DNA from: Leifsonia williamsii
Lineage (GTDB): Bacteria > Actinomycetota > Actinomycetes > Actinomycetales > Microbacteriaceae
Reading direction: 5' to 3'
NCBI RefSeq assembly: GCF_030433685.1
Contig: NZ_JAROCF010000001.1
Coordinates: 2,232,001 to 2,296,000, forward strand
DNA: 64,000 bases
Positions within the stretch are counted from its first letter, which is position 1. Each line of letters starts with the position of its first letter. Of the stretch, positions 32,036-42,764 are shown piece by piece. The notes under the pieces were generated by a model. That model did not search any database. It was not told the DNA's origin and saw only the letters and a program-made list of their open reading frames with translations. The position numbers and the translations under genes were made by a program.

Positions 32036-33556
32036 ATCACTGCGAACCCCGACACCGCGACCGACGCCTACGACCTCGTCATCGTCTCCAACCGGCTCCC
32101 CGTCGACCGTGTCGTCGACGAGAGCGGCGAGGCGAGCTGGCGGCCGTCGCCCGGTGGGCTGGTGGCGGCGCTCGAGCCGATGATGCGCTCGCAGGACGGC
32201 ATCTGGATCGGCTGGGCGGGCGTGGCCGACGAGGAGATCGAGCCGTTCGAGGCCGGCGACATCAACATCCGCCCGGTGATGCTGACCGAGCAGGACCTGC
32301 AGGAGTACTACGAGGGCTTCTCCAACGACACCCTCTGGCCGCTCTACCACGACGTGATCGCGCAGCCGAGCTACCACCGCGAGTGGTGGGAGACCTACGT
32401 GAAGGTCAATCGCCGCTTCGCGGACGCCGCCGCCGAGGTCGCCGCGCAGGGCGCCGTGGTCTGGGTGCACGACTACCAGCTGCAGCTCGTGCCCGCGATG
32501 CTGCGCGAGGTGCGCCCCGACCTCGTCATCGGCTTCTTCAACCACATCCCGTTCCCGCCGTACGGCATCTACTCGCAGCTGCCGTGGCGGCGTCAGATCA
32601 TCGACGGCCTGCTCGGCGCCGACGTCATCGGCTTCCAGCGCGTCGCCGACGCGGGCAACTTCTCGCGCGCCGTCCGCCGGCTGAAGGGGTACGAGACGCG
32701 CGGACCGATCATCGAGGTGCCGATCGACACCGACGACCCGGCGTCCGGCTCGCACCGGCACGTGACCACGGACCGCCGCGGCGGGCTGGTGCGCACGGTG
32801 CTCGCCCGGGCCTTCCCGATCTCCATCGACGCCGACCAGTACCAGGACCTCGCCCGCCGGCCGGAGATCCAGGCGCGCGCCCGCGAGATCCGCCAGGAGC
32901 TCGGCAACCCCCAGACCGTCATGCTCGGCGTCGACCGGCTCGACTACACCAAGGGCATCGGCCACCGGCTCAAGGCGTTCGGCGAGCTGCTCGCCGAGGG
33001 CAGGCTGAACGCCGAGGAGGTGACGCTCGTCCAGGTCGCCAGCCCCAGCCGCGAGCGCGTCGAGACGTACCGTCAGCTGCGCGACGAGATCGAGCTCACC
33101 GTCGGCCGCATCAACGGCGACTACGGCAGCCTCGGGCACACGGCCGTCGCGTACCTCCACCACGGCTATCCGCGGGAGGAGATGGTCGCGCTCTACCTCG
33201 CCGCCGACGTCATGCTCGTCACCGCGCTCCGCGACGGCATGAACCTCGTCGCCAAGGAGTACGTGGCCACCCGCATCGACGAGGACGGCGTGCTCGTGCT
33301 GAGCGAGTTCACCGGTGCCTCCGACGAGCTGCGCCAGGCGCTGCTGATCAACCCGCACGACATCGAGGGCCTCAAGGAGACCATCCTGCAGGCCGTCGCC
33401 ATGCCCAAGCGCGACCGCACCCGGCGGATGCGCGCCCTGCGCCGCAAGGTGCTCACGAACGACGTGGCCCGCTGGTCCGCCTCCTTCCTCGACGCGCTCA
33501 CCCGCAGCGCGCACGGCGACCACCCGCTGCAGAACCCGCCGGTGAACCGCCGCTGA
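32036..33556 (+). CDS. otsA: Trehalose-6-phosphate synthase; start codon non-canonical
   Basis: A GT20 glucosyltransferase joining UDP- or GDP-glucose with glucose-6-phosphate. The N-terminal LVIVSNRLPVD and SPGGLVAAL (sugar-nucleotide and G6P loop), VWVHDYQLQLVPAML, GVDRLDYTKGI and ALRDGMNLVAKEYVA are all present. The frame has no ATG, GTG or TTG between a stop at 31970 and the conserved SNRLP motif. Candidates are ATC at 32036 (AGAGGA six bases upstream; used here, 506 residues), ACG at 32030 (one change from ATG, reading MTITANPD) or CTG at 31988. The in-frame ATG at 32162 would delete essential motifs. otsB follows 44 bases downstream. Confidence 0.9.
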   Translation: MTANPDTATDAYDLVIVSNRLPVDRVVDESGEASWRPSPGGLVAALEPMMRSQDGIWIGWAGVADEEIEPFEAGDINIRPVMLTEQDLQEYYEGFSNDTLWPLYHDVIAQPSYHREWWETYVKVNRRFADAAAEVAAQGAVVWVHDYQLQLVPAMLREVRPDLVIGFFNHIPFPPYGIYSQLPWRRQIIDGLLGADVIGFQRVADAGNFSRAVRRLKGYETRGPIIEVPIDTDDPASGSHRHVTTDRRGGLVRTVLARAFPISIDADQYQDLARRPEIQARAREIRQELGNPQTVMLGVDRLDYTKGIGHRLKAFGELLAEGRLNAEEVTLVQVASPSRERVETYRQLRDEIELTVGRINGDYGSLGHTAVAYLHHGYPREEMVALYLAADVMLVTALRDGMNLVAKEYVATRIDEDGVLVLSEFTGASDELRQALLINPHDIEGLKETILQAVAMPKRDRTRRMRALRRKVLTNDVARWSASFLDALTRSAHGDHPLQNPPVNRR

Positions 33557-33600
33557 GCTCCCGCTCGTCCACGACCGACCGCACCGCTCCCTGAAGGATC

Positions 33601-34407
33601 ATGACCGCTCCCGCACCGCTCCCTCCCGCCTCCGCCGTCGCCCTCGCCTCCGCCGTCAAGCGGCTCGCCGAGACCGACCGCCTCCTGGTCGCCATGGACT
33701 TCGACGGCACGCTCGCGCCGTTCGTCGACGTGCCGCGCGGCGCCAGGGCGCTGCCCGAGTCGAAGGCGGCGCTCGACCGGCTCGAGAGGCTGCCGCGCAC
33801 GTGGGTGGCGTACGTCTCCGGGCGGCCGCTCGACAGCCTTCAGACCGTGACGGAGGCCGACGAGGACGCCCTCCTGATCGGCTCGCACGGCGTGGAGATC
33901 CGGTTCGGCCGCGACGGCGTCTCGCTCGACCTGTCCGACGACGAGCGCCGCACGCTGGAGCGGCTCGGTGAGGTGCTCGGCGAGGTGGTCGACTCCCTCC
34001 CCGGGCTCAAGCTCGAGGTGAAGCCGGTCGGCTTCGGCGTCCACTACCGGCTGGTCGCCGACGAGCACGGCCCCGATGTGGTGCGGCGCGCCAGGGAGGC
34101 CGCGGCGGCGGTGAGCGACCGGCTCACGATCCGCGACGGCAAGGACATCATCGAGTTCTCGGTGCGCGGCGCCGACAAGGGCGACGGCGTGGAGCGGCTG
34201 CGCGAGTACACGGGCGCCACCGCCGTGATCTTCGCCGGCGACGACGTGACGGACGAGGACGGCTTCCGCGTGCTGCGCGCGGGGGAGGACGTCGGCATCA
34301 AGGTCGGCCGGGGCGAGACCGCCGCGCAGTACCGCGTCGCCGACGAGCACGCGATCGCGACCCTGCTGACCCTGCTGGCGGAGGCGCGCGCGGCCGCCAC
34401 GGCCTGA
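33601..34407 (+). CDS. otsB: Trehalose-6-phosphate phosphatase
   Basis: A 268-residue HAD phosphatase that dephosphorylates trehalose-6-phosphate. MDFDGTLAPF (residues 32-41) carries the nucleophile Asp and acid/base Asp, VSGRPLDSL near 78 the second motif, Lys in VRGADKGDGV near 198 the third, and FAGDDVTDEDGF near 218 the metal-binding fourth. Start ATG 33601 follows GAAGGA. It is the second gene of the otsAB operon. Confidence 0.95.
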   Translation: MTAPAPLPPASAVALASAVKRLAETDRLLVAMDFDGTLAPFVDVPRGARALPESKAALDRLERLPRTWVAYVSGRPLDSLQTVTEADEDALLIGSHGVEIRFGRDGVSLDLSDDERRTLERLGEVLGEVVDSLPGLKLEVKPVGFGVHYRLVADEHGPDVVRRAREAAAAVSDRLTIRDGKDIIEFSVRGADKGDGVERLREYTGATAVIFAGDDVTDEDGFRVLRAGEDVGIKVGRGETAAQYRVADEHAIATLLTLLAEARAAATA

Positions 34408-34449
34408 TCGCGTCTCCACAGGCCCACCCGGCGAACGGCTTCTCCACCG

Positions 34450-34466
34450 GTTCACATCGTGTGAAC
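34450..34466. promoter_or_regulatory. Palindrome GTTCACA-TCG-TGTGAAC upstream of ilvD
   Basis: A perfect 7-base inverted repeat centred 42 bases before the ilvD start, just where a regulator overlapping the -35 would bind. The regulator is not identifiable. Confidence 0.55.
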
Positions 34467-34487
34467 GGAGCGGCATCCGAGACGTCC

Positions 34488-34493
34488 TAGAGT
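34488..34493 (+). promoter_or_regulatory. -10 hexamer TAGAGT before ilvD
   Basis: TAGAGT with six bases to the ATG at 34500, giving a leaderless ilvD message. The palindrome at 34450-34466 lies just upstream. Confidence 0.55.
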
Positions 34494-34499
34494 TGATCC

Positions 34500-36194
34500 A
34501 TGCCTGAGATCGATTGGAAGCCGCGCTCGCGCGTGGTCACGGACGGAATCGAAGCCACCACCAGCCGCGGCATGCTCCGCGCGGTCGGCATGGGCGACGA
34601 GGACTGGGAGAAGCCCCAGATCGGCATCGCGAGCTCGTGGAACGAGATCACGCCGTGCAACCTGTCGCTCGACCGCCTCGCCCAGGGCGCCAAGGAGGGC
34701 GTCCACTCGGGTGGAGGCTACCCGCTGCAGTTCGGCACCATCTCCGTCTCCGACGGCATCTCGATGGGCCACGAGGGCATGCACTTCTCGCTCGTCTCGC
34801 GCGAGGTCATCGCCGACTCCGTCGAGACCGTCATGATGGCCGAGCGCCTCGACGGCACGGTCCTGCTCGCGGGCTGCGACAAGTCCCTCCCCGGCATGCT
34901 GATGGCAGCGGCCCGGCTGGATCTCTCGGCCGTCTTCCTCTACGCCGGCTCCATCGCGCCGGGCTGGGTGAAGCTCTCCGACGGCACCGAGAAGGACGTC
35001 ACGATCATCGACTCCTTCGAGGCCGTCGGCGCCTGCAAGGCGGGCAAGATGAGCGAAGAGGACCTCAAGCGCATCGAGTGCGCCATCGCCCCGGGCGAGG
35101 GCGCCTGCGGCGGCATGTACACCGCCAACACCATGGCGTCGGTCGCCGAGGCCCTGGGCATGAGCCTCCCCGGCTCCGCCGCCCCGCCGTCGGCCGACCG
35201 CCGCCGCGACTACTACGCCCACCGCTCGGGCGAGGCCGTGGTCAACCTGCTCAAGCAGGGGATCACCGCGCGCGACATCCTGACCAAGAAGGCGTTCGAG
35301 AACGCCATCGCCGTCGCCATGGCGTTCGGCGGCTCGACCAACGTCGTGCTGCACCTGCTCGCCATCGCGCACGAGGCCGACGTCGACCTCACCATCGACG
35401 ACTTCAACCGCATCGGCTCCAAGGTCCCGCACATCGGCGACCTCAAGCCGTTCGGCAAGTACGTCATGAACGACGTCGACCGCCACGGCGGCGTCCCCGT
35501 CGTCATGAAGGCCCTGCTCGACGCGGGTCTGCTGCACGGCGACTGCCTCACGGTCACCGGCAAGACCGTCGCGGAGAACCTGGCCGAGATCAACCCGCCC
35601 GCGCCCGACGGCAAGGTCATGCGGAAGCTCGACGACCCGATCCACCCCACCGGTGGCCTCACCATCCTCAAGGGCTCGCTCGCGCCGGAGGGCGCCGTCG
35701 TCAAGACGGCCGGCTTCGACGCCGACGTGTTCGAGGGCCCGGCCCGCGTGTTCGAGCGCGAGCGCGAGGCGATGGACGCCCTCACCGAGGGCCGCATCTA
35801 CGCCGGCGACGTCGTCATCATCCGCTACGAGGGCCCCAAGGGCGGCCCCGGCATGCGCGAGATGCTCGCCATCACCGCCGCCATCAAGGGCGCAGGCCTC
35901 GGCAAGGATGTACTACTATTGACGGACGGACGATTCTCAGGCGGCACAACCGGCCTGTGCATCGGCCACATAGCACCCGAAGCGGTGGACGCAGGTCCCA
36001 TCGCCTTCGTGCGCGATGGTGATCTGATACGGGTCGATATCGCGGCTCGCTCCCTCGACCTACTTGTCGACGAGTCCGAGCTGACCGCCCGCCGAGAAGG
36101 CTGGGCGCCTCTTCCTCCGCGCTATACCCGTGGCGTTCTCGCGAAGTACTCCAAGCTCGTGCGCTCTGCAGCAGAGGGCGCGGTCACGGGGTAG
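34500..36194 (+). CDS. ilvD: Dihydroxy-acid dehydratase
   Basis: A 564-residue IlvD/Edd enzyme with iron-sulfur ligands in [11 protein letters not shown] (near residue 122), [13 protein letters not shown] (near 203) and the usual [10 protein letters not shown] near 50 (Cys in the last). It dehydrates dihydroxyisovalerate and dihydroxymethylvalerate, the third step to valine and isoleucine. First gene of ilvD-ilvB-ilvN-ilvC. The last 98 codons (from about 35900) use A or T at about one third of third positions (GTA, CTA, TTG, TCA, ATA, CGA), against one or two percent in the preceding 100 codons, while the protein stays fully conserved; this looks like a recombined segment. Confidence 0.97.
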   Translation: MPEIDWKPRSRVVTDGIEATTSRGMLRAVGMGDEDWEKPQIGIASSWNEITPCNLSLDRLAQGAKEGVHSGGGYPLQFGTISVSDGISMGHEGMHFSLVSREVIADSVETVMMAERLDGTVLLAGCDKSLPGMLMAAARLDLSAVFLYAGSIAPGWVKLSDGTEKDVTIIDSFEAVGACKAGKMSEEDLKRIECAIAPGEGACGGMYTANTMASVAEALGMSLPGSAAPPSADRRRDYYAHRSGEAVVNLLKQGITARDILTKKAFENAIAVAMAFGGSTNVVLHLLAIAHEADVDLTIDDFNRIGSKVPHIGDLKPFGKYVMNDVDRHGGVPVVMKALLDAGLLHGDCLTVTGKTVAENLAEINPPAPDGKVMRKLDDPIHPTGGLTILKGSLAPEGAVVKTAGFDADVFEGPARVFEREREAMDALTEGRIYAGDVVIIRYEGPKGGPGMREMLAITAAIKGAGLGKDVLLLTDGRFSGGTTGLCIGHIAPEAVDAGPIAFVRDGDLIRVDIAARSLDLLVDESELTARREGWAPLPPRYTRGVLAKYSKLVRSAAEGAVTG

Positions 36195-36247
36195 TCCTTC
36201 GCCCCACCCAGCACTTCACCATTTCGTACGTAAGGGACCGATAAGGC

Positions 36248-38056
36248 ATGTCCTCGGATGCAACCCCCAGCAGTGTGTTGCCCTCCGCGACGCCGGGCAA
36301 GGCGTCGCCCGAACAACTGACCGGCTCGCAGGCCGTCGTCCGCACGCTCGAGCTCCTCGGCGTCACGGACGTGTTCGGCCTCCCGGGCGGTGCGATCCTC
36401 CCGATCTACGACGCGATCGTCGACTCGGAGAAGATCCGCCACATCCTCGTCCGACACGAGCAGGGCGGCGGCCACGCCGCCGAGGGCTACGCGACCGCGG
36501 CCAACAAGGTCGGCGTCGCGATGGCCACCTCCGGCCCCGGCGCGACGAACCTCGTCACCGCGATCATGGACGCGCACATGGACTCCGTCCCCGTCGTGTT
36601 CATCACCGGCCAGGTGTTCTCGACCCTGATGGGCACGGACGCGTTCCAGGAGGCCGACATCGTCGGCATCACCATGCCGATCACGAAGCACTCCTTCCTC
36701 GTGAAGAGCGTGGACGAGATCCCCGCGACCATCGCGGCGGCGTACCACATCGCCGGCACGGGCCGCCCCGGCCCGGTGCTGGTCGACATCACCAAGGACG
36801 CGCAGCAGAACACCGCGCCGTTCGTCTGGCCGCCCAAGGTCGACCTGCCGGGCTACCGGCCGATCACCAAGGCGCACGGCAAGCAGATCCTCGCGGCGGC
36901 CCAGCTGCTCGCCGAGGCGAAGAAGCCGGTGCTGTACGTCGGCGGCGGCGTGATCCGCTCCCGCGCCTCCCAGGAGCTGCTGGAGCTGGCCGAGGCCACC
37001 GGCGCGCCGGTCGTGACGACGCTGATGGCGCGCGGCGCCTTCCCCGACTCCCACAAGCAGCACCTCGGCATGCCGGGCATGCACGGCACGGTTCCCGCCG
37101 TGCTGTCGCTGCAGGAGTCCGACCTCATCGTGTCGCTCGGAGCCCGCTTCGACGACCGGGTGACGGGCAACACCGCGCTGTTCGCGCCCGACGCCAAGAT
37201 CGTGCACGTCGACGTCGACCCGGCCGAGATCTCCAAGATCCGCGTGGCCGACGTCCCCATCGTCGGCGATGCCAAGGATGTCATCGTCGATCTGACCGCC
37301 GCGTTCCAGGACGCGGTCCGCTCCTCCGGCGCGCCGGACACCGCGGAGTGGTGGACGTACCTCGACGGGCTCCGCGAGGAGTACCCGCTCGGCTACACGC
37401 CGACGAGCGACGGCCTCCTGGCCCCGCAGCACGTCATCCAGCGGATCGGCGAGCTGACCGGGCCGGAGGGCATCTACACCGCGGGCGTCGGCCAGCACCA
37501 GATGTGGGCCGCGCAGTTCATCAAGTACGACCGCCCCAACTCCTGGCTCAACTCCGGCGGCGCCGGCACCATGGGCTACTCGGTGCCGGCCGCGATGGGC
37601 GCCAAGGTCGCCCAGCCCGACCGGGTCGTCTGGGCGATCGACGGCGACGGCTGCTTCCAGATGACGAATCAGGAGCTCGCCACCTGCACGATCAACAACA
37701 TCCCGATCAAGGTGGCGATCATCAACAACTCGTCGCTCGGGATGGTGCGGCAGTGGCAGACGCTGTTCTACGACGGCCGCTACTCGAACACCGACCTCAA
37801 CACCGGTCACGACACCGTCCGCGTCCCCGACTTCGTGAAGCTGGCGGAGGCGTACGGCGCCCTCGGCATCCGCGTCACCAAGGAGGAAGAGGTCGACGCC
37901 GCGATCAAGCTCGCGCTCGAGACCAACGACCGCCCGGTCGTGATCGACTTCGTCGTCAGCGCCGACGCCATGGTGTGGCCGATGGTCCCGCAGGGCGTCA
38001 GCAACAGCTACGTGCAGTACGCCCGCGACCACAGCCCGTCCTTCGGAGAGGAGTGA
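36248..38056 (+). CDS. ilvB: Acetolactate synthase, large subunit
   Basis: A 602-residue thiamine-diphosphate enzyme making acetolactate or acetohydroxybutyrate. [12 protein letters not shown] near residue 45 and the catalytic Glu in [12 protein letters not shown] near 74 begin the PYR domain; the FAD-related middle domain follows; [15 protein letters not shown] near 466 with NNSSLGM near 490 is the TPP-Mg site. The N-terminal 20 residues are a variable tail with looser codon use, in keeping with the odd segment that ends upstream. The ilvN gene starts four bases after its stop. Confidence 0.97.
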   Translation: MSSDATPSSVLPSATPGKASPEQLTGSQAVVRTLELLGVTDVFGLPGGAILPIYDAIVDSEKIRHILVRHEQGGGHAAEGYATAANKVGVAMATSGPGATNLVTAIMDAHMDSVPVVFITGQVFSTLMGTDAFQEADIVGITMPITKHSFLVKSVDEIPATIAAAYHIAGTGRPGPVLVDITKDAQQNTAPFVWPPKVDLPGYRPITKAHGKQILAAAQLLAEAKKPVLYVGGGVIRSRASQELLELAEATGAPVVTTLMARGAFPDSHKQHLGMPGMHGTVPAVLSLQESDLIVSLGARFDDRVTGNTALFAPDAKIVHVDVDPAEISKIRVADVPIVGDAKDVIVDLTAAFQDAVRSSGAPDTAEWWTYLDGLREEYPLGYTPTSDGLLAPQHVIQRIGELTGPEGIYTAGVGQHQMWAAQFIKYDRPNSWLNSGGAGTMGYSVPAAMGAKVAQPDRVVWAIDGDGCFQMTNQELATCTINNIPIKVAIINNSSLGMVRQWQTLFYDGRYSNTDLNTGHDTVRVPDFVKLAEAYGALGIRVTKEEEVDAAIKLALETNDRPVVIDFVVSADAMVWPMVPQGVSNSYVQYARDHSPSFGEE

Positions 38057-38060
38057 CCAG

Positions 38061-38570
38061 ATGAGCACGCATGTTCTGAGCCTCCTCGTGGAGGACAAGC
38101 CGGGTCTGCTGACGCGCGTGGCGGGGCTGTTCGCCCGCCGCGGCTTCAACATCCACTCGCTGGCGGTGGGCACGAGCGAGGTCGACGGCCTCTCGCGCAT
38201 CACCGTCGTGGTCGACGTCGAGGAGCTCCCGCTCGAGCAGGTCACCAAGCAGCTCAACAAGCTGATCAACGTGATCAAGATCGTCGAGCTCGACCCCGCC
38301 CAGTCGGTGCAGCGCGAGCACCTGCTGATCAAGGTGCGCGTCGACAACTCCACCCGCTCCCAGGTGCTGGAGGCGGTCAACCTGTTCCGCGCCCGGGTCG
38401 TCGACGTGGCGACCGACGCGCTCGTGATCGAGGTCACCGGCGACAGCGGCAAGACCCAGGCGCTGCTCAAGGTGCTCGAGCCGTACGGCATCAAGGAGAT
38501 GGCCCAGTCCGGGCTGCTCGCGATCGGCCGCGGCTCGAAGTCCATCACCGAGCGCGTCTTCAAGAACTGA
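38061..38570 (+). CDS. ilvN: Acetolactate synthase, small (regulatory) subunit
   Basis: A 169-residue regulatory subunit with an N-terminal ACT domain (SLLVEDKPGLLTRVAGLFARRGFNI split; VEDKPGLL at 10-17) that binds valine, and the C-terminal ALS_ss domain ending GLLAIGRGSKS. It joins IlvB and gives feedback control. Coding follows ilvB with a four-base gap, so it is translated from the same message. Confidence 0.96.
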   Translation: MSTHVLSLLVEDKPGLLTRVAGLFARRGFNIHSLAVGTSEVDGLSRITVVVDVEELPLEQVTKQLNKLINVIKIVELDPAQSVQREHLLIKVRVDNSTRSQVLEAVNLFRARVVDVATDALVIEVTGDSGKTQALLKVLEPYGIKEMAQSGLLAIGRGSKSITERVFKN

Positions 38571-39635
<1,065 letters not shown>

Positions 39636-39666
39636 CTCAGCGGTACTGAGCCAGCAAGCTAGCCTG

Positions 39667-39701
39667 GGGGTGTCGCACTCGCACGAGTGCGGCACCCCTT
39701 T
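39667..39701 (+). terminator. Strong terminator after ilvC
   Basis: GGGGTGTCGCACTCG (39667-39681) pairs with CGAGTGCGGCACCCC (39684-39698), 15 pairs with one T-G; the two-base centre opens to a practical loop. TTTC follows. Confidence 0.8.
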
Positions 39702-39731
39702 CGCATTCCGGTTCGCACCCAGGAGGCCCGC

Positions 39732-40472
39732 ATGCCCCGATCCGTCGCCGTCGAGATCGCGGCGCAGGACGTCGCGGGCGTCCGCGTCGCGCTGGCGAAG
39801 GGCGCCGACCGCGTCGAGCTGTGCGCGGCGCTCGGGCTCGGTGGGCTCACGCCGTCGGCGGGCCTCGTGGCGGCTGCGGTGGAGGCGGCTGCCGCTGCCG
39901 GGCGCGCGGACTACGTCCACGTGCTGGTGCGGCCGCGCGGCGGCGGCTTCCTGTACGACGGCGACGAGGTCGCTACCACGGTGCGCGACATCCGCTTCGC
40001 CCGCGACTCCGGCGCCGCGGGCGTGGTCGTCGGAGCCCTCGACGAGCGCGGCCGGGTGGACCTTCCCGCCGTCGAGCGCTTCGTGGCGGCGGCGGACGGC
40101 ATCTCCGTGACCTTCCACCGGGCGCTCGACATCGTCGCCGACCAGCGCGCCGCGATCGAGACGCTCATCGGGGCCGGCGTGACGCGCGTGCTCACCTCGG
40201 GAGGCGCCACCCGCAGTCTCGACGGCGTCCCCGCGCTCCGCGCTCTGGCTGCGGGCGCAGGCGGACGCATCCAGATCATGGCCGGCGGGGGAGTGCGCGT
40301 CGAGGACGTCCCCGCGCTCGTCGCCGCGGGCGTGGATGCGGTGCACCTGTCCGCGCGCGACACCGTGCACGGCGCCCCCAGCGGTCCGGGCGGCGGCTCC
40401 GCCGATTACGACATCACCGACCCGGTTATGGTCGGCCAGGCGGTCGCCGCGGTCGCGGCCGCGTCGCGCTGA
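39732..40472 (+). CDS. cutC: Copper homeostasis protein CutC
   Basis: A 246-residue TIM-barrel CutC. VEIAAQDVAGVRVALAKGADRVELC is the opening (VELCAALGLGGLTPS at about 28-42), HVLVRPRGGGF near 63, VTFHRALD near 126, LTSGGAT near 155 and IMAGGGV near 180. CutC proteins are annotated for copper tolerance but the role is debated. ATG 39732 follows AGGAGG. It sits between ilvC and serA, where related genomes often have these two adjacent. Confidence 0.9.
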   Translation: MPRSVAVEIAAQDVAGVRVALAKGADRVELCAALGLGGLTPSAGLVAAAVEAAAAAGRADYVHVLVRPRGGGFLYDGDEVATTVRDIRFARDSGAAGVVVGALDERGRVDLPAVERFVAAADGISVTFHRALDIVADQRAAIETLIGAGVTRVLTSGGATRSLDGVPALRALAAGAGGRIQIMAGGGVRVEDVPALVAAGVDAVHLSARDTVHGAPSGPGGGSADYDITDPVMVGQAVAAVAAASR

Positions 40473-40496
40473 GCCGAGCGTTCCGGCGCGGGCCGG

Positions 40497-40892
40497 CTAC
40501 ACCGGCAGTGCGCAGAAGACGCAGAGCGCGACCAGCACCACCTGCAGAACAGCCCGCGGCACGACGGGCGTCGCGAAGATCCCGAACCGGTCGGGGAACC
40601 GGGCCGCGTACGCGTTCGCCGGGAAGACCGCGATCAGGAACAGCGCGAGGCACACCGCCGCGGCCTCCCGGGTGGCGGGGATCAGCAGCCCGACGCCTCC
40701 CGCCAGCTCGCAGACACCCGTGATCGCGACGAGCGCCCGCGGCGACAGCATCCTCCACCCACGCAACGCGGGCGGGATCATCGCCGCCATCGCGCGCGAC
40801 GGCCCCGGCGCGAAGTGCAGCACCCCCATCGCGACGAAGGCCGCTGCGAGCGCGATGCGGACGGTCAGCTGGACGGTCTCGAGCGCGGGCAC
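40497..40892 (-). CDS. DoxX-like membrane protein
   Basis: A 131-residue protein with four hydrophobic helices and the loop LHFAPGPSRAMAAMIPPALRG near residue 22, the pattern of DoxX-like/DUF4345 proteins, some involved in redox or thiosulfate metabolism. ITGVCELAGGVGLLIP in the second half is a family hallmark. The GTG at 40892 was preferred because it precedes the first helix by eight residues with AGGA nine bases upstream. Convergent with cutC, divergent from serA. Confidence 0.8.
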   Translation of the reverse strand: MPALETVQLTVRIALAAAFVAMGVLHFAPGPSRAMAAMIPPALRGWRMLSPRALVAITGVCELAGGVGLLIPATREAAAVCLALFLIAVFPANAYAARFPDRFGIFATPVVPRAVLQVVLVALCVFCALPV

Positions 40893-41042
40893 CGTACCAT
40901 CCTGCCCCGCGCACGGCCGAGCGGCGGCGTAACGCGGCGCAAGGCGGCATACGCCGCCCGCTAGAGTTAACCCGACCGCGCCCCAACGCCCGTGGCGCAC
41001 TTCTCCCAAGCCAGCCCTCGCACCACTGTTAGGAACTGCCAC

Positions 41043-42635
41043 GTGACAAAGCCGGTCGTCCTGATCGCCGAAGAACTCTCGCCCGCCACCGTCGACGCCC
41101 TCGGGCCCGACTTCGAGATCCGGAACGTGGACGGCACCGACCGGCCGGCGCTGCTCTCCGCCGTCGCCGACGCGGACGCCATCCTGGTGCGCTCCGCCAC
41201 CAAGGTCGACGCCGAGGTCATCGGCGCCGCCAAGCAGCTCAAGGTCGTCGCCCGCGCGGGCGTCGGACTCGACAACGTCGATATCAAGACCGCGACCACC
41301 GCGGGCGTCATGGTCGTCAACGCCCCGACCTCCAACATCATCTCGGCGGCGGAGCTCACCGTCGGCCACATCCTGAGCCTCGCCCGCCACATCCCCGCCG
41401 CCCACAGCGCGCTCGCCCAGGGGCAGTGGAAGCGCTCGAAGTACACCGGCGTCGAGCTCTACGAGAAGACCATCGGCATCATCGGCCTCGGCCGCATCGG
41501 CGCGCTCATCGCCGCCCGCCTCCAGGCCTTCGGCACGAACGTCATCGCGTACGACCCCTACGTCACGTCGGCGCGTGCGCAGCAGCTCGGCGTCCAGCTC
41601 GTCACCCTCGACGAGCTGCTGGCGCAGGCCGACTTCATCACCATCCACATGCCGAAGACGCCGGAGACCACCGGCATGATCAGCGACGACCAGCTCGCGC
41701 TGATGAAGCCCACCGCCTTCATCGTCAACGTGGCCCGCGGCGGCCTGATCGACGAGGACGCGCTGTACCGCGCGCTCACGACGCACAGCATCGCGGGAGC
41801 CGGCCTCGACGTGTTCGTCACCGAGCCTCCCGTCGACTCGCCGCTGCTCGCGCTCGAGAACGTCATCGTCACCCCGCACCTCGGCGCCTCCACCGACGAG
41901 GCGCAGGAGAAGGCGGGCGTCTCGGTCGCGAAGTCCGTGCGGCTCGCGCTCTCCGGCGAGCTCGTGCCGGACGCGGTCAACGTCGCCGGCGGCGTCATCG
42001 ACCCGTACGTGCGCCCGGGCATCCCGCTCGTTGAGAAGCTCGGCCAGGTGTTCTCGGGCCTCGCGCACAGCCCGCTCACCAGTGTCGACGTGGAGGTGCG
42101 CGGCGAGCTCGTCGACTACGACGTCAGCGTGCTCAAGCTCGCGGCGCTCAAGGGCATCTTCACCAACATCGTCAGCGAGACCGTGTCGTACGTGAACGCG
42201 CCGCTCCTCGCCGAGCAGCGTGGGATCGAGGTGCGCCTGATCACCGACTCGGTGAGCGAGGAGTACCGCAACCTGATCACGCTGCGCGGCGCGCTGAGCG
42301 ACGGCTCGCAGATCTCGGTCTCCGGCACCCTCACCGGCCCGAAGCAGATCGAGAAGATCGTCGGCATCAACGGCTACGACGTGGAGGTGCCGGTCGCCGA
42401 GCACCTGGTCGTCATGGTCTACGACGACCGCCCCGGCATCGTCGCGGTCTACGGCCGCGAGTTCGGGGAGTCCCAGATCAACATCGCGGGCATGCAGATC
42501 GCCCGCACCTCGGCCGGCGGCAAGGCGCTCAGCGTGCTGACCGTCGACTCCCGCGTGCCGGAGGGCCTGCTCGAGAAGGTACGCGTCGCGATCGACGCCG
42601 ACCTCATGCAGGAGATCGACATCACGGAGGCCTGA
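41043..42635 (+). CDS. serA: D-3-phosphoglycerate dehydrogenase (long form)
   Basis: A 530-residue enzyme for the first step of serine synthesis. NAD domain: GLGRIGALIAARL near residue 146; catalytic Arg in NVARGGLID near 235, and the His of TPHLGAST near 279. After 320 an intervening ASB domain and a C-terminal ACT domain (VAEHLVVMVYDDRPGI near 455) allow serine feedback, as in mycobacterial SerA. GTG start at 41043 behind AGGAA. Monocistronic, ending in a hairpin. Confidence 0.96.
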   Translation: MTKPVVLIAEELSPATVDALGPDFEIRNVDGTDRPALLSAVADADAILVRSATKVDAEVIGAAKQLKVVARAGVGLDNVDIKTATTAGVMVVNAPTSNIISAAELTVGHILSLARHIPAAHSALAQGQWKRSKYTGVELYEKTIGIIGLGRIGALIAARLQAFGTNVIAYDPYVTSARAQQLGVQLVTLDELLAQADFITIHMPKTPETTGMISDDQLALMKPTAFIVNVARGGLIDEDALYRALTTHSIAGAGLDVFVTEPPVDSPLLALENVIVTPHLGASTDEAQEKAGVSVAKSVRLALSGELVPDAVNVAGGVIDPYVRPGIPLVEKLGQVFSGLAHSPLTSVDVEVRGELVDYDVSVLKLAALKGIFTNIVSETVSYVNAPLLAEQRGIEVRLITDSVSEEYRNLITLRGALSDGSQISVSGTLTGPKQIEKIVGINGYDVEVPVAEHLVVMVYDDRPGIVAVYGREFGESQINIAGMQIARTSAGGKALSVLTVDSRVPEGLLEKVRVAIDADLMQEIDITEA

Positions 42636-42672
42636 ACAGCAGAGCCTGATCGGGGCGACCCGGAGCTGGACG

Positions 42673-42699
42673 GCCGGCGGGAAGATATTTCTCGCCGGC
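42673..42699 (+). terminator. Hairpin after serA
   Basis: GCCGGCGGGAA (42673-42683) pairs with TTCTCGCCGGC (42689-42699), 11 pairs with one G-T, loop GATAT. No T-tract. The ECF42 promoter motif begins one base later. Confidence 0.6.
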
Positions 42700-42728
42700 T
42701 GTCGATTCCGGCGGTTGACTGACGTCGT
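42700..42728 (+). promoter_or_regulatory. Putative ECF42 promoter, TGTCGA-N17-CGTCGT
   Basis: TGTCGA (42700-42705), 17 bases, then CGTCGT (42723-42728), 36 bases before the DGPF start. It matches the motif at 16887-16915 in both sequence and spacing. The -10 part is also the left arm of an inverted repeat ACGTCGTA (42722-42729)/TACGACGT (42746-42753). Confidence 0.75.
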
Positions 42729-42764
42729 AGGGATATCGCTGTTCATACGACGTGAGGAGACACG

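Noticed and set aside
32162..33556. ATG 32162 as the otsA start
   Set aside because: It would remove SNRLPVD and the GGL loop, both needed for the GT20 fold.
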